DNA from: Glaciozyma antarctica PI12
Lineage: Eukaryota; Basidiomycota; Microbotryomycetes; Kriegeriales; Camptobasidiaceae
DNA length: 64,000 nt
Assembly (NCBI GenBank): GCA_002917775.1
Contig: KZ627148.1
Span: 1,206,764 to 1,270,763 of the forward strand
Direction: 5' to 3'
The translations under genes and the position numbers were made by a program. Below, in pieces: positions 1 through 12,858 of the stretch. The notes beneath the pieces are model-generated. The model had not been told where the DNA came from. It saw only the letters and a list, made by a program, of their open reading frames with translations, and made no database searches. Each line of letters opens with the position of its first letter. Position 1 is the stretch's first letter.

Positions 1-242
1 TCGGAGCTCAAAAAGCAAAGCTGGCGGTTCCACAAGCAGTACCTAACCTGGTTCCAACGCGCCAACGAGCCTTCCCAAATCACCGACGAATACGAGCAAG
101 GAGTCTAGTACGTCCCCTCTCCCCTTCCTTTCGTTGGATGAGGCTGATGAGGAGTAGCTTGTATTTCGATTGGGAGGGTTCGTGGTGCCAGAGAAGGAAG
201 AGCGACTTTAGGTTCGAGTACCGATATCTTGAGTCCGAGTAG
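1..242 (+). CDS. NOT3: CCR4-NOT subunit NOT3/NOT5, C-terminal end (partial)
   Basis: This is the last part of a CCR4-NOT complex subunit of the NOT3/NOT5 family, which acts in mRNA deadenylation and decay. The window opens in frame with [14 protein letters not shown], then [16 protein letters not shown] and FEYRYLE just before the stop. This is the conserved NOT-box tail of the family. The exons are 1-107 and 158-242. The intron at 108-157 starts GTACGT, ends TAG and carries a CTGATG branch motif; it splits the tyrosine codon of EQGVY. Fungal genomes often hold one NOT3/5-type gene, and NOT3 versus NOT5 cannot be separated from this tail. Everything upstream lies outside the window. Confidence 0.9.
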   Translation, partial: GAQKAKLAVPQAVPNLVPTRQRAFPNHRRIRARSLVRPLSPSFRWMRLMRSSLYFDWEGSWCQRRKSDFRFEYRYLESE

Positions 243-988
243 GGTGAGTACTTCTCTCGTGCGAGAGTGTGGAGGGAGGGAGCTGATGAGTGTAGGGAGG
301 CAGCTGTGTAGCCCTTTCGTTGAATTTCAGCTTGTGTATCGCCGCGTCCTTTGGGTGGGAGAGTTGGGAGCGCTGAGAGAGGTTTGAGAAGGGTTTGCGA
401 GAGAGTGGGGCTCGAGCGAGGACGAGAGCTCGGGCTTCGCGCGGCGGCTCCTTGCAGAACGTCGTTGAAGTAACCTTGCTGAGGAAGACGCGGAGAGAGG
501 CGAGCAGGGGAGAGCTGAGTCGGGCTCAGACGAAGTGAGGTCCGTCAGTCCCTCGACGGCAGCGCCGCCTCTGGACGCCAGTTCCGCGACAGGTGGAGTC
601 TCTCCCTCTCCCAGCGGTGCAAATCTAAGCGCACGTCAAGGCAGGAGGGTGAAGGAAACGAGGTGCAGGATGCGTCGAGGCGCTTGAATGGAGCTGGCGG
701 AAAGCTGGGAGCAGATTCGATGGCGCGCGCAAGGTCACGACGACCGTTCCAAGAGCAACATCACGAGCAGCGTCACTCCCTCTCGCTCAAGCAGACCAAC
801 CACACCGAGCAGAAATCTCTTCACTCCCAAGCGCGCAGGCCTTCTCTCTCCCCATCTTCATCTGGAATGCGCCTCATGCGCCGTAGCGTACGAATTGCAT
901 AGTCGGCCGGTCTCGCTCACGATGGTGTGGGTGGCGGAGAGGAGTGGGAGGTGGGAGGATGCGAAGGGGGGAGTTGTCGAGTGGGGAT
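243..988. other. Intergenic region
   Basis: This stretch lies between the convergent 3' ends of the NOT3/5 gene and RPS25. The overlapping open frames here are low-complexity, Arg/Ser-rich translations with no recognisable domain. I see no tRNA, repeat or transposon and treat it as 3' UTRs and spacer. Confidence 0.5.
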
Positions 989-1696
989 TTACTCGTCGGC
1001 CTCAGCGATGGCGCGGGTGTCTGCGCGCGAGTCGTATCAGCTCCAAATTCCTCGGCATCTCCAGTGAAGGCTACTCACAGACAAGCTGTCCGTTGTGGTG
1101 GATGACAGGCTTGATGAGTCCCTCCTTCAACAAGTGACGGATGGCGACGCGGGCGAGGGAACCGTTGATCTTCATGCGGTCGATGAGGACCGACTGGGAG
1201 ATCATCTTGAAGGTGGGGACCTCCTTCATGATGCGGTCGAACGTAACGCGGTCGACGATGACGGCGTTGTTGGACTTGTCCTTCACCTTGCCCTTGGACC
1301 ACTTCTTCTTCTTTCCTCCTCCCGACTTGTTCGTGGGCGCTGCTGCTGCCTTGGCCCTGCGTTATGACTGCAAGAAGGGCGTTAGCGCCTGTCCTTGAGA
1401 CTGGGGCGAGAGGTGCGACTCACGAAGATCGAAGTTGACGAGTGGGAGGGAGTGGGGAGTAGGGGAGAAGCGGTCAGCGTGCGGTCCCCATAAGACGATG
1501 GTCTCCCCCTTGTTCCTCCAGTACGCCATCCTCCCTCCTGTACACCCTCTTAATGCCTGCCCCCCTCCCTCCATCGTGCCGAGAATCGGCGCCGCCGTTT
1601 CCTAAGGTCCCGAGTCCGTTCCAGCAGCGTTGGCGGCCGCACGTTCGTACCAGTTGGTAGAGAGTGAGAATGTGAGCGCAGGCAAGAGCCTTACAT
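989..1696 (-). CDS. RPS25: 40S ribosomal protein S25 (eS25)
   Basis: This is a small-subunit ribosomal protein located near the mRNA exit/IRES-contact side of the 40S head. The main exon (1079-1356) encodes [18 protein letters not shown], then [11 protein letters not shown] and the winged-helix core ending HHNGQLV. The last exon (989-1020) gives TRAIAEADE and the stop. The intron at 1021-1078 has GTGAGT, a CTGATA branch and GCAG. The spliced product is about 103 aa, as usual for eS25. The start is inferred: a 338-nt first intron would split the ATG itself as AT|G, with the A at 1696 and a GTAAGG donor. This gives [11 protein letters not shown] and is typical of fungal ribosomal genes with one long early intron. 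An RNA read across 1356/1695 would settle the start. Confidence 0.88.
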
Positions 1697-2367
1697 TGTC
1701 GTAGGTATCGAAAGGGACGGAGGGCAAGAGCACCTCTGCCCAAAAACTCCCCCAAGTCCAACTGCGTTGCGGCGAAACTCTGACTTTGTGGTGAATCTCG
1801 CTCCCGAAGGCCAATTCCTTCTTCTCTTCTTCGTCCTCGCCACTCGAATCGAGAATGAGCAGCGAGAGGAGAGTTAGGATAACTGCTAGATGCCAGACTG
1901 TGAACAGCGAAGATCACGGTCGTTGAGGGGGAAGAGGAAGTTGAAAAAGGTACTATGGACTTCGCAGGCTCAGTGACCCTGAAGCAGCTTCCCTCCGGCG
2001 GCGGAGGAGGACACCTAAAGGATTTCTCTCTCCGTGAAGCCGCCATTATCTGCTGAAGGTGGCGGTCGATGGCGCCAAATGACCGCAGGCAGCGACAAAG
2101 CCTTCCGAAGCCAGGTTCGCTACCCTCGCTGGTCGATTGTGAGTTCGTTGCACTTGCAAAACTCTGCAGGAGCTACGTACGCTTTCGCTTTATCCATTAC
2201 TGGCGCCCAGACGACTCGCCTTCCACCTGACAGGCTTCGTCGCAGCTCTTTTCTCTCTCATCCGAGCGATCTCTCCGACATTGCGGAGCAGCTTTCCGAG
2301 TCATTTACGACGCCCTTCTCTCCATCAAAAACCTCTCCCAGCTCCTTACAGTCGACATTCCAGCTCC
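1697..2367. other. Intergenic region
   Basis: This region lies upstream of RPS25 and downstream of SND2, both on the reverse strand. It must contain the RPS25 promoter and 5' UTR. Several open frames cross it, but none shows a recognisable domain or a coherent splice model. No repeat or RNA gene was seen. Confidence 0.45.
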
Positions 2368-3094
2368 CTACGTATACCGCGACATCCTGGCCGGCCCCTT
2401 CTCCGCGCGCGCCTTGAGCTTCGCCTGCCGCTTGCTCGTCGTCTCCACCGGCTCCTCCCTCACTCCTCCCTTCACCCCAGCAACCGGTGCAGCAGCTCCC
2501 GAAGGCCAGACGTACGGCATCGCAAACGTTACGAGGCGGTAGAGCGCATACAGCGGGATCTGCGTGCTGGTCAGCGCCTCGAGCTTCCTAAGAGCGGGAA
2601 AGGACTCACGGAGAGGTAGAGGTACCAGAATTTGGCCCAGACGAGCGCGGTAGTGACGTGCACGAACCAGGTCACGTAGAGGACGTCGAACATGTAGCTT
2701 CAGAAGCGGGTCAGCTCCACCCCCACCCGCTCGCTTCGGGAGGACTCACGAAGTTAATCCAGGCGCCGCTAGCTCATCCCCCTTTGCTGCCATTCCCTCG
2801 AGCTGCTGCCATAGCACCACCTCCACGATTGATGAGAGGGAGAAGTAGAAGAAGCGGGACCAGGTGCGGCCGGACTTGAAGAGGACGAGGGAGAGGATGT
2901 AGATGGCCTGTTTGGGGAGGTGTTGGCGGGCGCAGGAGCAAGGAGGGGAGAGCGTACGAGGGTGCTGGCGACGCCGACGCGAAGGACCTTGACGGTCGAC
3001 TTGTTCTGCGCGTTGATCCGCTTGCCGCTTGCTCCTGCCTAGGACGAAGAGGGAGTCAGACGAGCTTTCGTGGTCAACGTCTCTGGCTCACCAT
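2368..3094 (-). CDS. SND2: SND2/TMEM208-like ER targeting protein
   Basis: This is a small ER membrane protein of the SRP-independent (SND) targeting route, family TMEM208/DUF788. Five exons (3092-3094, 2958-3038, 2750-2907, 2610-2697, 2368-2559) join without frame problems into 173 aa, the usual length. The order is a polar start ending RINAQNKSTVKVLR, a hydrophobic hairpin (IYILSLVLF, FYFSLSSIVEVVLW), the signature GLTSYMFDVLYVTWFVH, another membrane stretch (FWYLYLSIPLYALYRL) and a basic tail KRQAKLKARAEKGPARM. The first exon is only the ATG: a GTGAGC donor follows it directly. All introns have CTGAC/CTGAT-type branches except the one at 2908-2957, which is still GT-AG. Confidence 0.92.
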
Positions 3095-4277
3095 TCTGAG
3101 TTGCTGAGGGGGAGTGGAGGAGGGAGAGAGTCGACCGCGGGAGTCGAGGCAACAGCACGGCGGTCCAGGGGCCTTCTCTCCTTCTCTCAGTCTTCCTCCT
3201 CTTCTCTCGCTCTCGACTGGACCCAGAACAGCCGCAATTTCAAGGCATCCACTACACTGCGATTCCCGCCTCGCCGGAGCCACCTTCTTTGCGAGAGCCT
3301 TCCTGCTCGCGGGCAGACCGGTTCGAATCGCTCCGTCGACGACGAGCGTGATAGGGTCCCGCTCGAATCGCCGCGAGACCTCAGAGCAAGCTGAGAGGTT
3401 GAAGTCAGTGCTTCCTATCGAGGGAAGGAGGACGAGGCGGTCCCAGTCGGAGCAGAGCGAGGCGACCCCAAGAGCGAGTCGACTCCGAAGAGGGTACATC
3501 GTCAAGCTTCTTTTCGCCTGAGATAGAGTGGGATAGAAGCGTACCTACTCCTCCAGAACCTCCATGTGGGCCTTGACGTTCCCGCTGCCATGGAGGCGTT
3601 TCCAGCGTCAAAGCGTGCTGCGAACCATTGAATCAGCGGGCTCGCACCTCGTTAAAACTGTCAAGCTAGTCCAAGACCTTCATGAGAAAGCTCTCGAGCA
3701 TGTGAGATTGATACTGGAGCTGACGAGGCCAGAGGCGTGGGACTGAGGGTCGATTGAGCGACGAGCGAGATGATGGTCGCAGATTCGCTAGCGAGGCATG
3801 TCGGTCTTCTCCTCCCGCTTCAATGTAGATAGCGCAGCGGGGAACTACTGGGGAAGGAGCAGAGACAGCGGGCATGGTGTTCGGAGTCCAGCCTTACGTG
3901 GAGCAGCGGGAAGAGAAGACGGATGGGGGGAAGGCTGCTCAGGAGGGAATCTGGGGAGCTTGAGCCTGAGCTACTCCAATGAGCTCTCCTGCTCTACGTG
4001 CTCACGACCTGCAGGTCCTCGCCACGAGCACGAACCTGGAAGGCCCGTCGAGGAGCGACGACGACCGGTTGGTCTCGAGCAAGCGTTTGAGCGGGGGTGA
4101 GTGGACTCCGCGAAGCCGAAGCTGTAGATAGGTACACGCAGGTAACGGAGCAGTGCAATCGAACGAAGGAGCAGAGTGGGAGAGGGACAGCTGCCGAAGG
4201 CGTTGCCGCGAACTCTCCCCGCGCCGTCCTGACTCAACGCTCCTTGCCCTCCTCCCCTCTCTTCACCTTATTCAGCT
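3095..4277. other. Intergenic region between divergent SND2 and BAT, with weak coding hints
   Basis: About 1.2 kb separates the divergently transcribed SND2 and BAT genes, so it carries both promoters. Reverse-strand stretches near 3240-3500 and 3560-3750 look somewhat protein-like, and one pair of sites (GTGCGA ... CTGATT ... GCAG, about 3610-3650 on the reverse strand) looks like an intron. I could not build a stop-free model and recognise no product. No tRNA is present: the TTCGAAT at about 3323 has no pairing stem. Confidence 0.4.
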
Positions 4278-5849
4278 ATGGCGCCTACCGTCGTTCCCCC
4301 TTCGTGCGTAGCCCCAGCTCCTTGGTCCTGTCCCCGCTGACCTCCCCCATCGCGCTCCCCTCCCCACAGATCCACATTCAACTGGGATAAGCTTGCCTTC
4401 GACCTCACTCCCACCAAGTGAGCCTTCCTTGCCAGCTCCCTCTGAACCGTGCTAACGCCCTTCCCCCCGCAGCGGCTACGCAAAGGTGAAAGCGCTTCAG
4501 AGGGAGACGCTCGCGGAGTGGGGGAGCTGACCCGACGGCTGCAGTACGTCTGGAGCGATGGAGAGTGGGGCCCCGTCGAGTGGGTCCAGGAGCCCTACCT
4601 GAAGATGCACGTCGGTTCCGGTAAGTCTTCCCTGGGTTAGAGGGGAGAACACGGGGAGCTGATGACTGTCGGCAGTTGCGCTCAACTATGGAGCCTCCTG
4701 CTTCGAGGGCCTCAAGGCTTTCCGCCAGCCCGATGGCCAGGTCAAGGTCTTCCGCCCCAAGGATAATGCCGCCCGGATGAACCACAGCGGCTCCATCGTT
4801 TCCATGCCTGAGCTGCCCGAGGCCACTTTTCTCGAGGGTGTCAACCTTGCCGTTGCTCGCAACCTGGAATTCGTGCCCAAGCACGCACCCTACGGCGCCA
4901 CTGGCGCGTTGTACGTGCGACCTCTCTACGTGAGTCCGTCCGCCGCTGTGGGTCGAGGAAGACGCTAACATTGCGGCTTGCGCAGTTCGCCTCGGGCGCG
5001 AACTTGATCCTGAGCGCGCCCAGCGAGTTCACCTTCATCGTCTACGTGACCCCTACCGGAAGTCTCTACGGCACTGCTGGATCGAACGCTCCCGCTGTCG
5101 ACGCTCTCGTCATCGAGACGTTCGACCGCGCTGCTCCCAAGGGTGTTGGACACGCCAAGCTCGCTGGTAACTACGCCCCTACGTTCCAGGTAAGGACAAG
5201 TTCGTCGTCGAGTTGCAGTGGAGTTAATCTTAACCCCTGCAGTTCGCCTCCGCCGCGAAGAAGGCTGGTTTTGCCATCACTCTCCACCTCGACTCTGCAA
5301 CGCACAAGAACATCGATGGTGCGTGCTTCTCGCGTCGCTTTTATTCCGAACTAACGTACGCCGCTGCGTAGAGTTCTCGACCTCGAACTTCCTCGGCATC
5401 GCCACTCGCAAGGACCCCTCCGCCGTCCCCAAGCTCGTCGTCCCTACCTCCCCCTCCATCCTCGCCTCCGTCACGACCAAGGCCATCATCGAGATCGCTT
5501 CTTCGCTCGGATACGAGATTGAGCGCCGCGTCATTCCTTTCGCCGAGGTCGTCGCAGGTGGCTTCGAGGAGGTCTGCGCCTGCGGAACTGCTGCCGTGCG
5601 TTCCGTTCCTCGACCTCTCGCTTTTCGACGAGCTGACATCTCGCAAATCCGCAGGCCATCACTCCTATCCGAAGCATCTCGTACAACTCCTCCCCCGATA
5701 CGCTCGAGAAGGTCGTCATTGGGAACGGCGAGACGGCTGGACCTGGCTTCCTCGCTATCCTCGCTGAACTCACTGGGATCCAGAGTGGTGTCCGCCCCGA
5801 CACCTTTGGATGGACCTGGCCTAGCGAGGGAGTCGATGGATCGTCGTAA
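4278..5849 (+). CDS. BAT1: Branched-chain amino acid aminotransferase
   Basis: This is a fold-type IV PLP enzyme that transfers amino groups between Leu/Ile/Val and 2-oxoglutarate. Nine exons (4278-4303, 4370-4417, 4473-4485, 4545-4620, 4676-4929, 4986-5189, 5243-5318, 5372-5595, 5655-5849) give about 371 aa with no shift. Key stretches are KYVWSDGEWGPVEWV and LNYGASCFEGLKAFR near the N-terminus, YVRPLYFASGANLIL in the middle, and GHAKLAGNYAP, whose lysine should bind PLP (about residue 195). The end is GFLAILAELTGIQSG. One exon is only 13 nt. The N-terminus (MAPTVVPPS) is short, with no clear mitochondrial presequence, so a cytosolic form is likely. The family also contains specialised fungal homologues, so substrate range is inferred. 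Confidence 0.93.
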
Positions 5850-6316
5850 AGCGGAGGTCGTCGTATTGAATGGAATTACGAAAAAGATCAAGTCCACCCT
5901 CGCTCCTGCCCGACGGGCCTCTTCGTTCCTTGCTCAGCCTGCTTGATACTCGCCAGCGACTACAGCATCTACACCTTGTTCCATTCCTGTCGCCGTTCCG
6001 GTCGAGATTGCCACGAGGAGATGACCAAAGCGCGCGTCATTCGGTGAGCGAGGGATTGAGAAGGCAGAGGATTCTCCGAGGATCTCGTTTCGTTGTCTTC
6101 ACTTTTTGCGCCTTCCCTGTCGTTGGCTCTGTACTCTTCACTCCTCTCTGCCGAGTACTCAGCCTTTCGACTCACCCCCCTCCCACGATCCATCGGCCTT
6201 CCGCACGCCTTGGCACCCCAGTTTTACAAGCACCTCGACCCGCTCTCGTTGCTCTTTCTCCTACCCAACGCCAAACAGCTCTTTGACTCAACTCCTCAAG
6301 CTCTTCAACTTCAGCC
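5850..6316. other. Intergenic region
   Basis: This is the spacer between BAT and the phosphate carrier, both on the forward strand, so it holds the BAT 3' UTR and the carrier promoter. It is pyrimidine-rich close to the carrier ATG. No gene or repeat was recognised. Confidence 0.5.
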
Positions 6317-8071
6317 ATGTCGACTAAAAGCGCTCAGGCGCCTCTCCCTCACTTTACAGCCCTGGAGTGAGTCTCAACCAGCCCCTTCCTTCCTTCCCCC
6401 TGTCCCCCGACGGCAACTTTACCACCTTCCGCCTTTGTCCCAGCTCTCTAGCGAGCCTCACTGCGCCTATACACACGACAGTGAAGCACGGTAGCTAACC
6501 CCCGCCCTCTCGCAGCTACACCAAGTTCTTCGCAGCTGGCGCATTCTGTTGCTCAGGTGCGTCCTTCCCACTCCTCACCGGCTCCCTCCAGCGCACAGCT
6601 AACTCTTTCTTCTCTTCGCAGCTACCCATGCCGTGATGACTCCCGTCGGTACGCCTCCACTCCCTTGCGGGGCTCCCGCGGAAGCGATGCCGTGCAGCAA
6701 GTACGGCCGGCGAGGGATAGGCAGCTGACCTTTCCAACCCCCACAGACGTGATCAAGACGCGTATTCAGATTGATCCTGCTCTCAGCAAGCTGGGAATGA
6801 TGAACGCAGGGCGGTCGATCGTCGCCGCGTGAGTCGGGGTCGTTTTTGGCGGCTTTGAGCGAGGTTGCTGAGATTGCGCGCAGGGAGGGAGCGAAGGGAC
6901 TATTGACTGGGTTGGCACCTACCGCAGTAGGATATCTGGTGCAAGGAGGAGCAAAGTACGTTCTTCCTCGAGCTCTCGGTGGTCGAATGGAGCTGATTTC
7001 TCTCGCTGTTCTCAGGTTCGCTGGATATGGTGAGCTACGTTGCGCAGTCGAGCGTGAAGAAAGCTAATCAAGGCTATCGCGACTCAGAATTCTGGAAGAA
7101 GCAGTTCGTGGAGCTCGCAGGAGGTCCTCAAGCCGCCGCTCCTCACCGCACAGCCATCTACCTCGCAGGAGCCGGGTACGTCCTCGCGCTTTCGCAGTCC
7201 TCCGTCGAGCTAATCAAAGTGTACATTATAGTGTCGCAGAGTTCTTTGCCGACGTCCTCCTTACGCCTCTAGAGGCAACTCGCATTCGCCTCGTTTCGGA
7301 CCGCACCTACGCTTCGGGACTGGCACCGGCGTTCTTGCGCATGGCCAGGGAGGGAGGGTTCAAGGAGATGTACGCGGGCTTTATTCCCATTATCGTGAGT
7401 CTGCGTTCCTCGTCGTTGCTGGGGATGATTCTGACGCCGTTCCCCCATCGCAGTGCAAGCAGATTCCTTGTTCGTCCTCTTCCCGCTCTCCTCCTCTCCA
7501 CTGCGCTCCGCTAACTCGCCTCCTCTGTAGACGCCGTCGGACAATTCACCATCTTTGAACTCTGCCAAGAAGCCGTCGCAAAGCGGATCTCGCCCGACAC
7601 TCGCGCAAGCCTCTCCACGCTACAAGAAACGGGCATCACTCTCGGCTGCGGTGTCGTCGCCGTACGTTCCGCCTTCAACTCGCTCTCCAGACGGTTTCTA
7701 AACCTTCTCACAGGGTATCGGTGCCTCGCTCCTCTCTCAACCCGCCGACACGCTCCTCTCAAAAGTGCGTTCCGCTCACTCCTTCGCTCCACCTCTGCTG
7801 ATCCCCGCCTCTTAGATCAACAAGGAAGGCGCCGGAAAGGGCGGCATCGTTCCCCGCCTCTGGTCTCTCGCAAAGGCTGCTGGTCCTAAAGGACTTTTCG
7901 CCGGTACCGGTCCTCGCATGGTCCGTCCTCTCCTCTCCCCCTTCTTCTTCGCGCGATACTGATGAGGGAGCGCAGATCATGACGACGGGATTCGTGGCTG
8001 GACAGTTCCTCATTTACGCAGAGGTCACCAAGGCGCTTCATGCGCCTGCGGGGGTCAAGATTGTCGATTGA
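6317..8071 (+). CDS. MIR1: Mitochondrial phosphate carrier
   Basis: This is an inner-membrane carrier of the SLC25 family that imports phosphate for ATP synthesis. Thirteen exons give 311 aa, the normal size, with three carrier repeats. The repeat signatures are PVDVIKTRIQ, TPLEATRIRLV and QPADTLLSKI, the Pxx[DE]xx[RK] series on the odd helices. GLAPTAVGYLVQGGAKF and GFIPIICKQIPYAVGQF match the phosphate-carrier subgroup (Mir1/SLC25A3) rather than other SLC25 members. Exons are 6317-6366, 6516-6556, 6622-6648, 6747-6828, 6884-6955, 7016-7029, 7088-7175, 7232-7394, 7454-7469, 7531-7661, 7714-7764, 7816-7920 and 7976-8071. Two are 14 and 16 nt. There is no frame disruption. Confidence 0.93.
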
Positions 8072-8741
8072 GGCTGCTTGCGGCAGAGCATGGTTTTTTT
8101 CAAGCGGCTGCTTGTGTGCAAGGAGCTCGACGGGGATAGAGGGTTTGATTGGAATACTACGGGACTTCATTGGGATTCGCTGAGCGAGGACGAGAGCTGC
8201 TCGGGGTTTGTCAAACGGATCTCGGCTTCCTCGCGCTTCGTCAGATGTACTGCTTGCGAACGCATCGACAGCTGCGATATCTGCGGTTTGGAGGTTTCTT
8301 GAGAAGAGGTTCGACGGCGCTGAGACTGTGGGGAGACGGGTGCGGGGGGAACGTTCGAATGGGAGGGCGCGCGCAAAGCAGTTCGAGAAGTCAACTCCAC
8401 GCGAGAGATTATTTCTCTTCTGACGATCTGGACAGCAGGGGGAGGGTGAACGGAGCAGGATATGTGGGAATCGTATGTCGCAGTGATGGAGATGCGGTTG
8501 GGGGAGATTCGACCAGCGGCTCTACCGAACGAGCTCAGGTCTGGGTTTCGCCACAACGCCAGTCTACTTTGCATACTCCAGCAGCGAGGAACGACCGAGT
8601 CAACGAAGAACGCAGACCCTGAGAGAGCTCAATTTTGGATGACAACAAATTCTGCCGCCGGAGAGATTGGCGCGCAGAGCATCCTTTGACTCGCTCCGTC
8701 ACTTTGCCCCAACCACCTCTCCCGACTCAGCTACGCTCAGA
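8072..8741. other. Intergenic region
   Basis: This region follows the phosphate carrier and precedes homocitrate synthase, both forward. It should contain one 3' UTR and the lysine-pathway promoter. A long open frame on the reverse strand (8167-8574) has no family resemblance and is taken as chance in GC-rich DNA. I looked for but did not find a convincing Lys14-type site. Confidence 0.45.
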
Positions 8742-10771
<2,030 letters not shown>

Positions 10772-11617
10772 AGTCGCTCAGTCGCTGGGAGGAAGAGGGA
10801 GGGGGGGACAAAAGGGTCGCGGCGTTTTTTTGACCGCATCTTTGACCACACACACTTGTAAAATCCGATATTTGACTATGCTGTTCAGGGATTGGAGAGG
10901 CTTGGAGAGGAGACGTGCTTCATGCGGCGTTCGTGAGAACGAGTCGGGCGACAGCCCCGTGCGAAGGACAGACGAGATGCTGTGCGTGCTGCCACGACGA
11001 GCTAAGTTTGGAGCGATGAGCAACGGTTTGCCCTTTCTTAATTCTGTTGCGACCACACCTTCACCTTCAGAGGGGAGATTCTAAGAGAGAAGAAAGGAAG
11101 ACAGGGGTGTCAATTGCTACTTTTAGACTGCTACTTCAACAGCTCGAACTTCGCGGAATTTCGCCATCTCAACTTGGCTCCCGTCCGTCAACGAATCTCG
11201 TAAGGACACGCTCCTAGAAGGCCTCAGAGAAGCCATGCTAACCAACCCCTTGCAACAGTTATAATGGCCCCCGGAGGCGAGTCTTTCGTCTGGAGCCAAG
11301 CGTTCGAGGCAGTTTTCTCCAAGTGCGATCAAGGGAGACGGAGGGAGATGGAGAGACGAGCTGGGGGCGCACGAGGGAGAGGGCGTAGGAGGGAGGGCAT
11401 CTGCGAAAGGGGGAAGAGTTTTCGGGAGGCGGCGGGGAGGACTGGACGACTAGGAGACGACCTTCGACACGACTTGGGGACTTGAAGGGAGGGAGGAACC
11501 AGGCTTGTGTGGAGGAGGGCAACGGAGCAGGGACCTGATGGACAGGAGGGAGGAGACGGCACCAGCAGACGAGCTCTTGGAGGACGGCGAAGCTAACATT
11601 GCTTTACGCGTCGCTAG
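10772..11617. other. Intergenic region with probable RPL26 leader and 5' UTR intron
   Basis: The first few hundred bases are the LYS20 3' UTR and spacer. Near the end a good intron is visible at 11200-11258 (GTAAGG, GCTAACC branch, CAACAG acceptor), followed by an ATG at 11264 whose 73-codon frame resembles nothing. The remaining 11325-11617 ends with a GCTAAC branch and GCTAG acceptor leading into RPL26. I infer that the RPL26 leader and first coding exon lie here, but I could not place the start codon. Confidence 0.5.
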
Positions 11618-12215
11618 ACGTTTCCCAATCTAGGCGCAAGGCACGCAAGGCGCGACTTCGATGCTCCTTCCTCCATCCGGAGGAAGATCATGTCGGCGTC
11701 CTTGAACAAGGAGCTCCGCGAGAAGCACTCCGTACGCTCCTTCGCCAACCTCTCCCCCTCCTGCCCGACTTGCCGCCCTCGACGAACTCCCAACTGACTC
11801 TCCACCTCACGCAGACCCGCTCGATCCCCGTCCGCAAGGATGATGAGGTCCTCGTCGTTCGTGGAACCTACAAGGGTCGTGAGGGAAAGGTCGTCCAGGT
11901 CTACCGCAAGAAGTGGGTGATCCACGTCGAGCGTGTTCACCGGGAGAAGGGCAACGGGCAGACCGTCATGATCGGCATCAACCCTTCCAACGTTGTCATC
12001 ACCAGCCTCAAGCTCGACAAGGACCGGTACGTCGCTGCGAACTTGGGGGAGCAGGAAGGACCAGGAGCTGACGAGAGCTCTTTGCGATTTGCAGCACTGC
12101 CCTTCTTGAGCGCAAGCGCGTGACGAAGAAGGAGGAGGATGTTGTGATGGTGCGTTCTCGTTCGGTGCTGGGCGTTGGGAGCGGTCGCTGACGGTCTTTC
12201 GTGCGGCAGGCTTGA
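11618..12215 (+). CDS. RPL26: 60S ribosomal protein L26 (uL24), start exon unresolved, apparent frameshift
   Basis: This is an essential large-subunit protein that binds near the peptide exit tunnel and helps early 60S assembly. Exons are 11618-11731, 11815-12026, 12095-12149 and 12210-12215. The sequence runs [12 protein letters not shown], then [36 protein letters not shown] (KOW motif), and ends [17 protein letters not shown]. The first block and the FDAP block are in different frames: one surplus base at 11651-11656 turns the expected His codon (CAC) into CGAC. The alternative frame is also open across the exon but loses the conserved basic start. The last exon carries only Ala and the stop. 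A sequencing error is the simplest reading for such a gene. Confidence 0.88.
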
Positions 12216-12858
12216 GCGTTGTGAGATTTGGATGCTCCTACCCACCATGGCAATGGTACCCCACTTCCCCCCGAGCGCCTACGGTTCCTGAGAGAGGTTG
12301 TGAGAGGGCGGTGACTGCTCGTTGTGGATTTATCGACGACTCGGAAGAGGCTGCTCCGTTCTGTTTCGAAGCTGTGTCCTACCGCTGCCGTCGCACTACT
12401 TCTGCGCTGCTCAATGCCAAGCTTCCTTGGTCCGCACATTCAACGCACGGCTGGACGACCCCGACGGAGACCCTCTTAGTGAGCCCGCACGAGCGTCGCA
12501 ACGAGTCTGCTCGAATCGTCTCAGTCAAGTCTCGGCGACCTCCCAAACTTCCCTCGCCTTCGCTTGACGCGCGTTGCTCGACTCCAGCTCTGGATGCTAG
12601 GCACTCAGCGTCGTTCGGAACGTCGGAGCAGTCGACGCCGCGACCGTCGAAAAAGGGGAGCTCGTTCGTTCTGCCGGAATCAACCCTTCTCTCTCTCTCG
12701 CTCTCTCACTCTCCAGGACTTTGTTAAGGCTACGAGCGGCTCTTGAGCTCTCATAAAGATTAGATGCACAACGACTCAACCCCAGCGAACCACTTGAACC
12801 TCCGAAACATTAAACCCATCCAACTTGTCGCCCGAACGCCCGAACCCAGATCCTAGGC
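12216..12858. other. Intergenic region
   Basis: This is the spacer between the convergent RPL26 and CBM48 genes, made of 3' UTRs. It has a CT dinucleotide-rich patch near 12680-12715. Overlapping open frames on both strands have no recognisable content. Confidence 0.5.

Noticed and set aside
3312-3335. tRNA-like T-loop (GGTTCGAATC)
   Set aside because: The bases on either side do not form a 5-bp T stem, and no acceptor, D or anticodon arms can be drawn around it.
11264-11485. 73-codon frame after the 5' UTR intron near RPL26, as an RPL26 first exon
   Set aside because: Its donor (GTGCGATC) joined to the RPL26 acceptor gives an immediate stop, and the residues do not match the family start.
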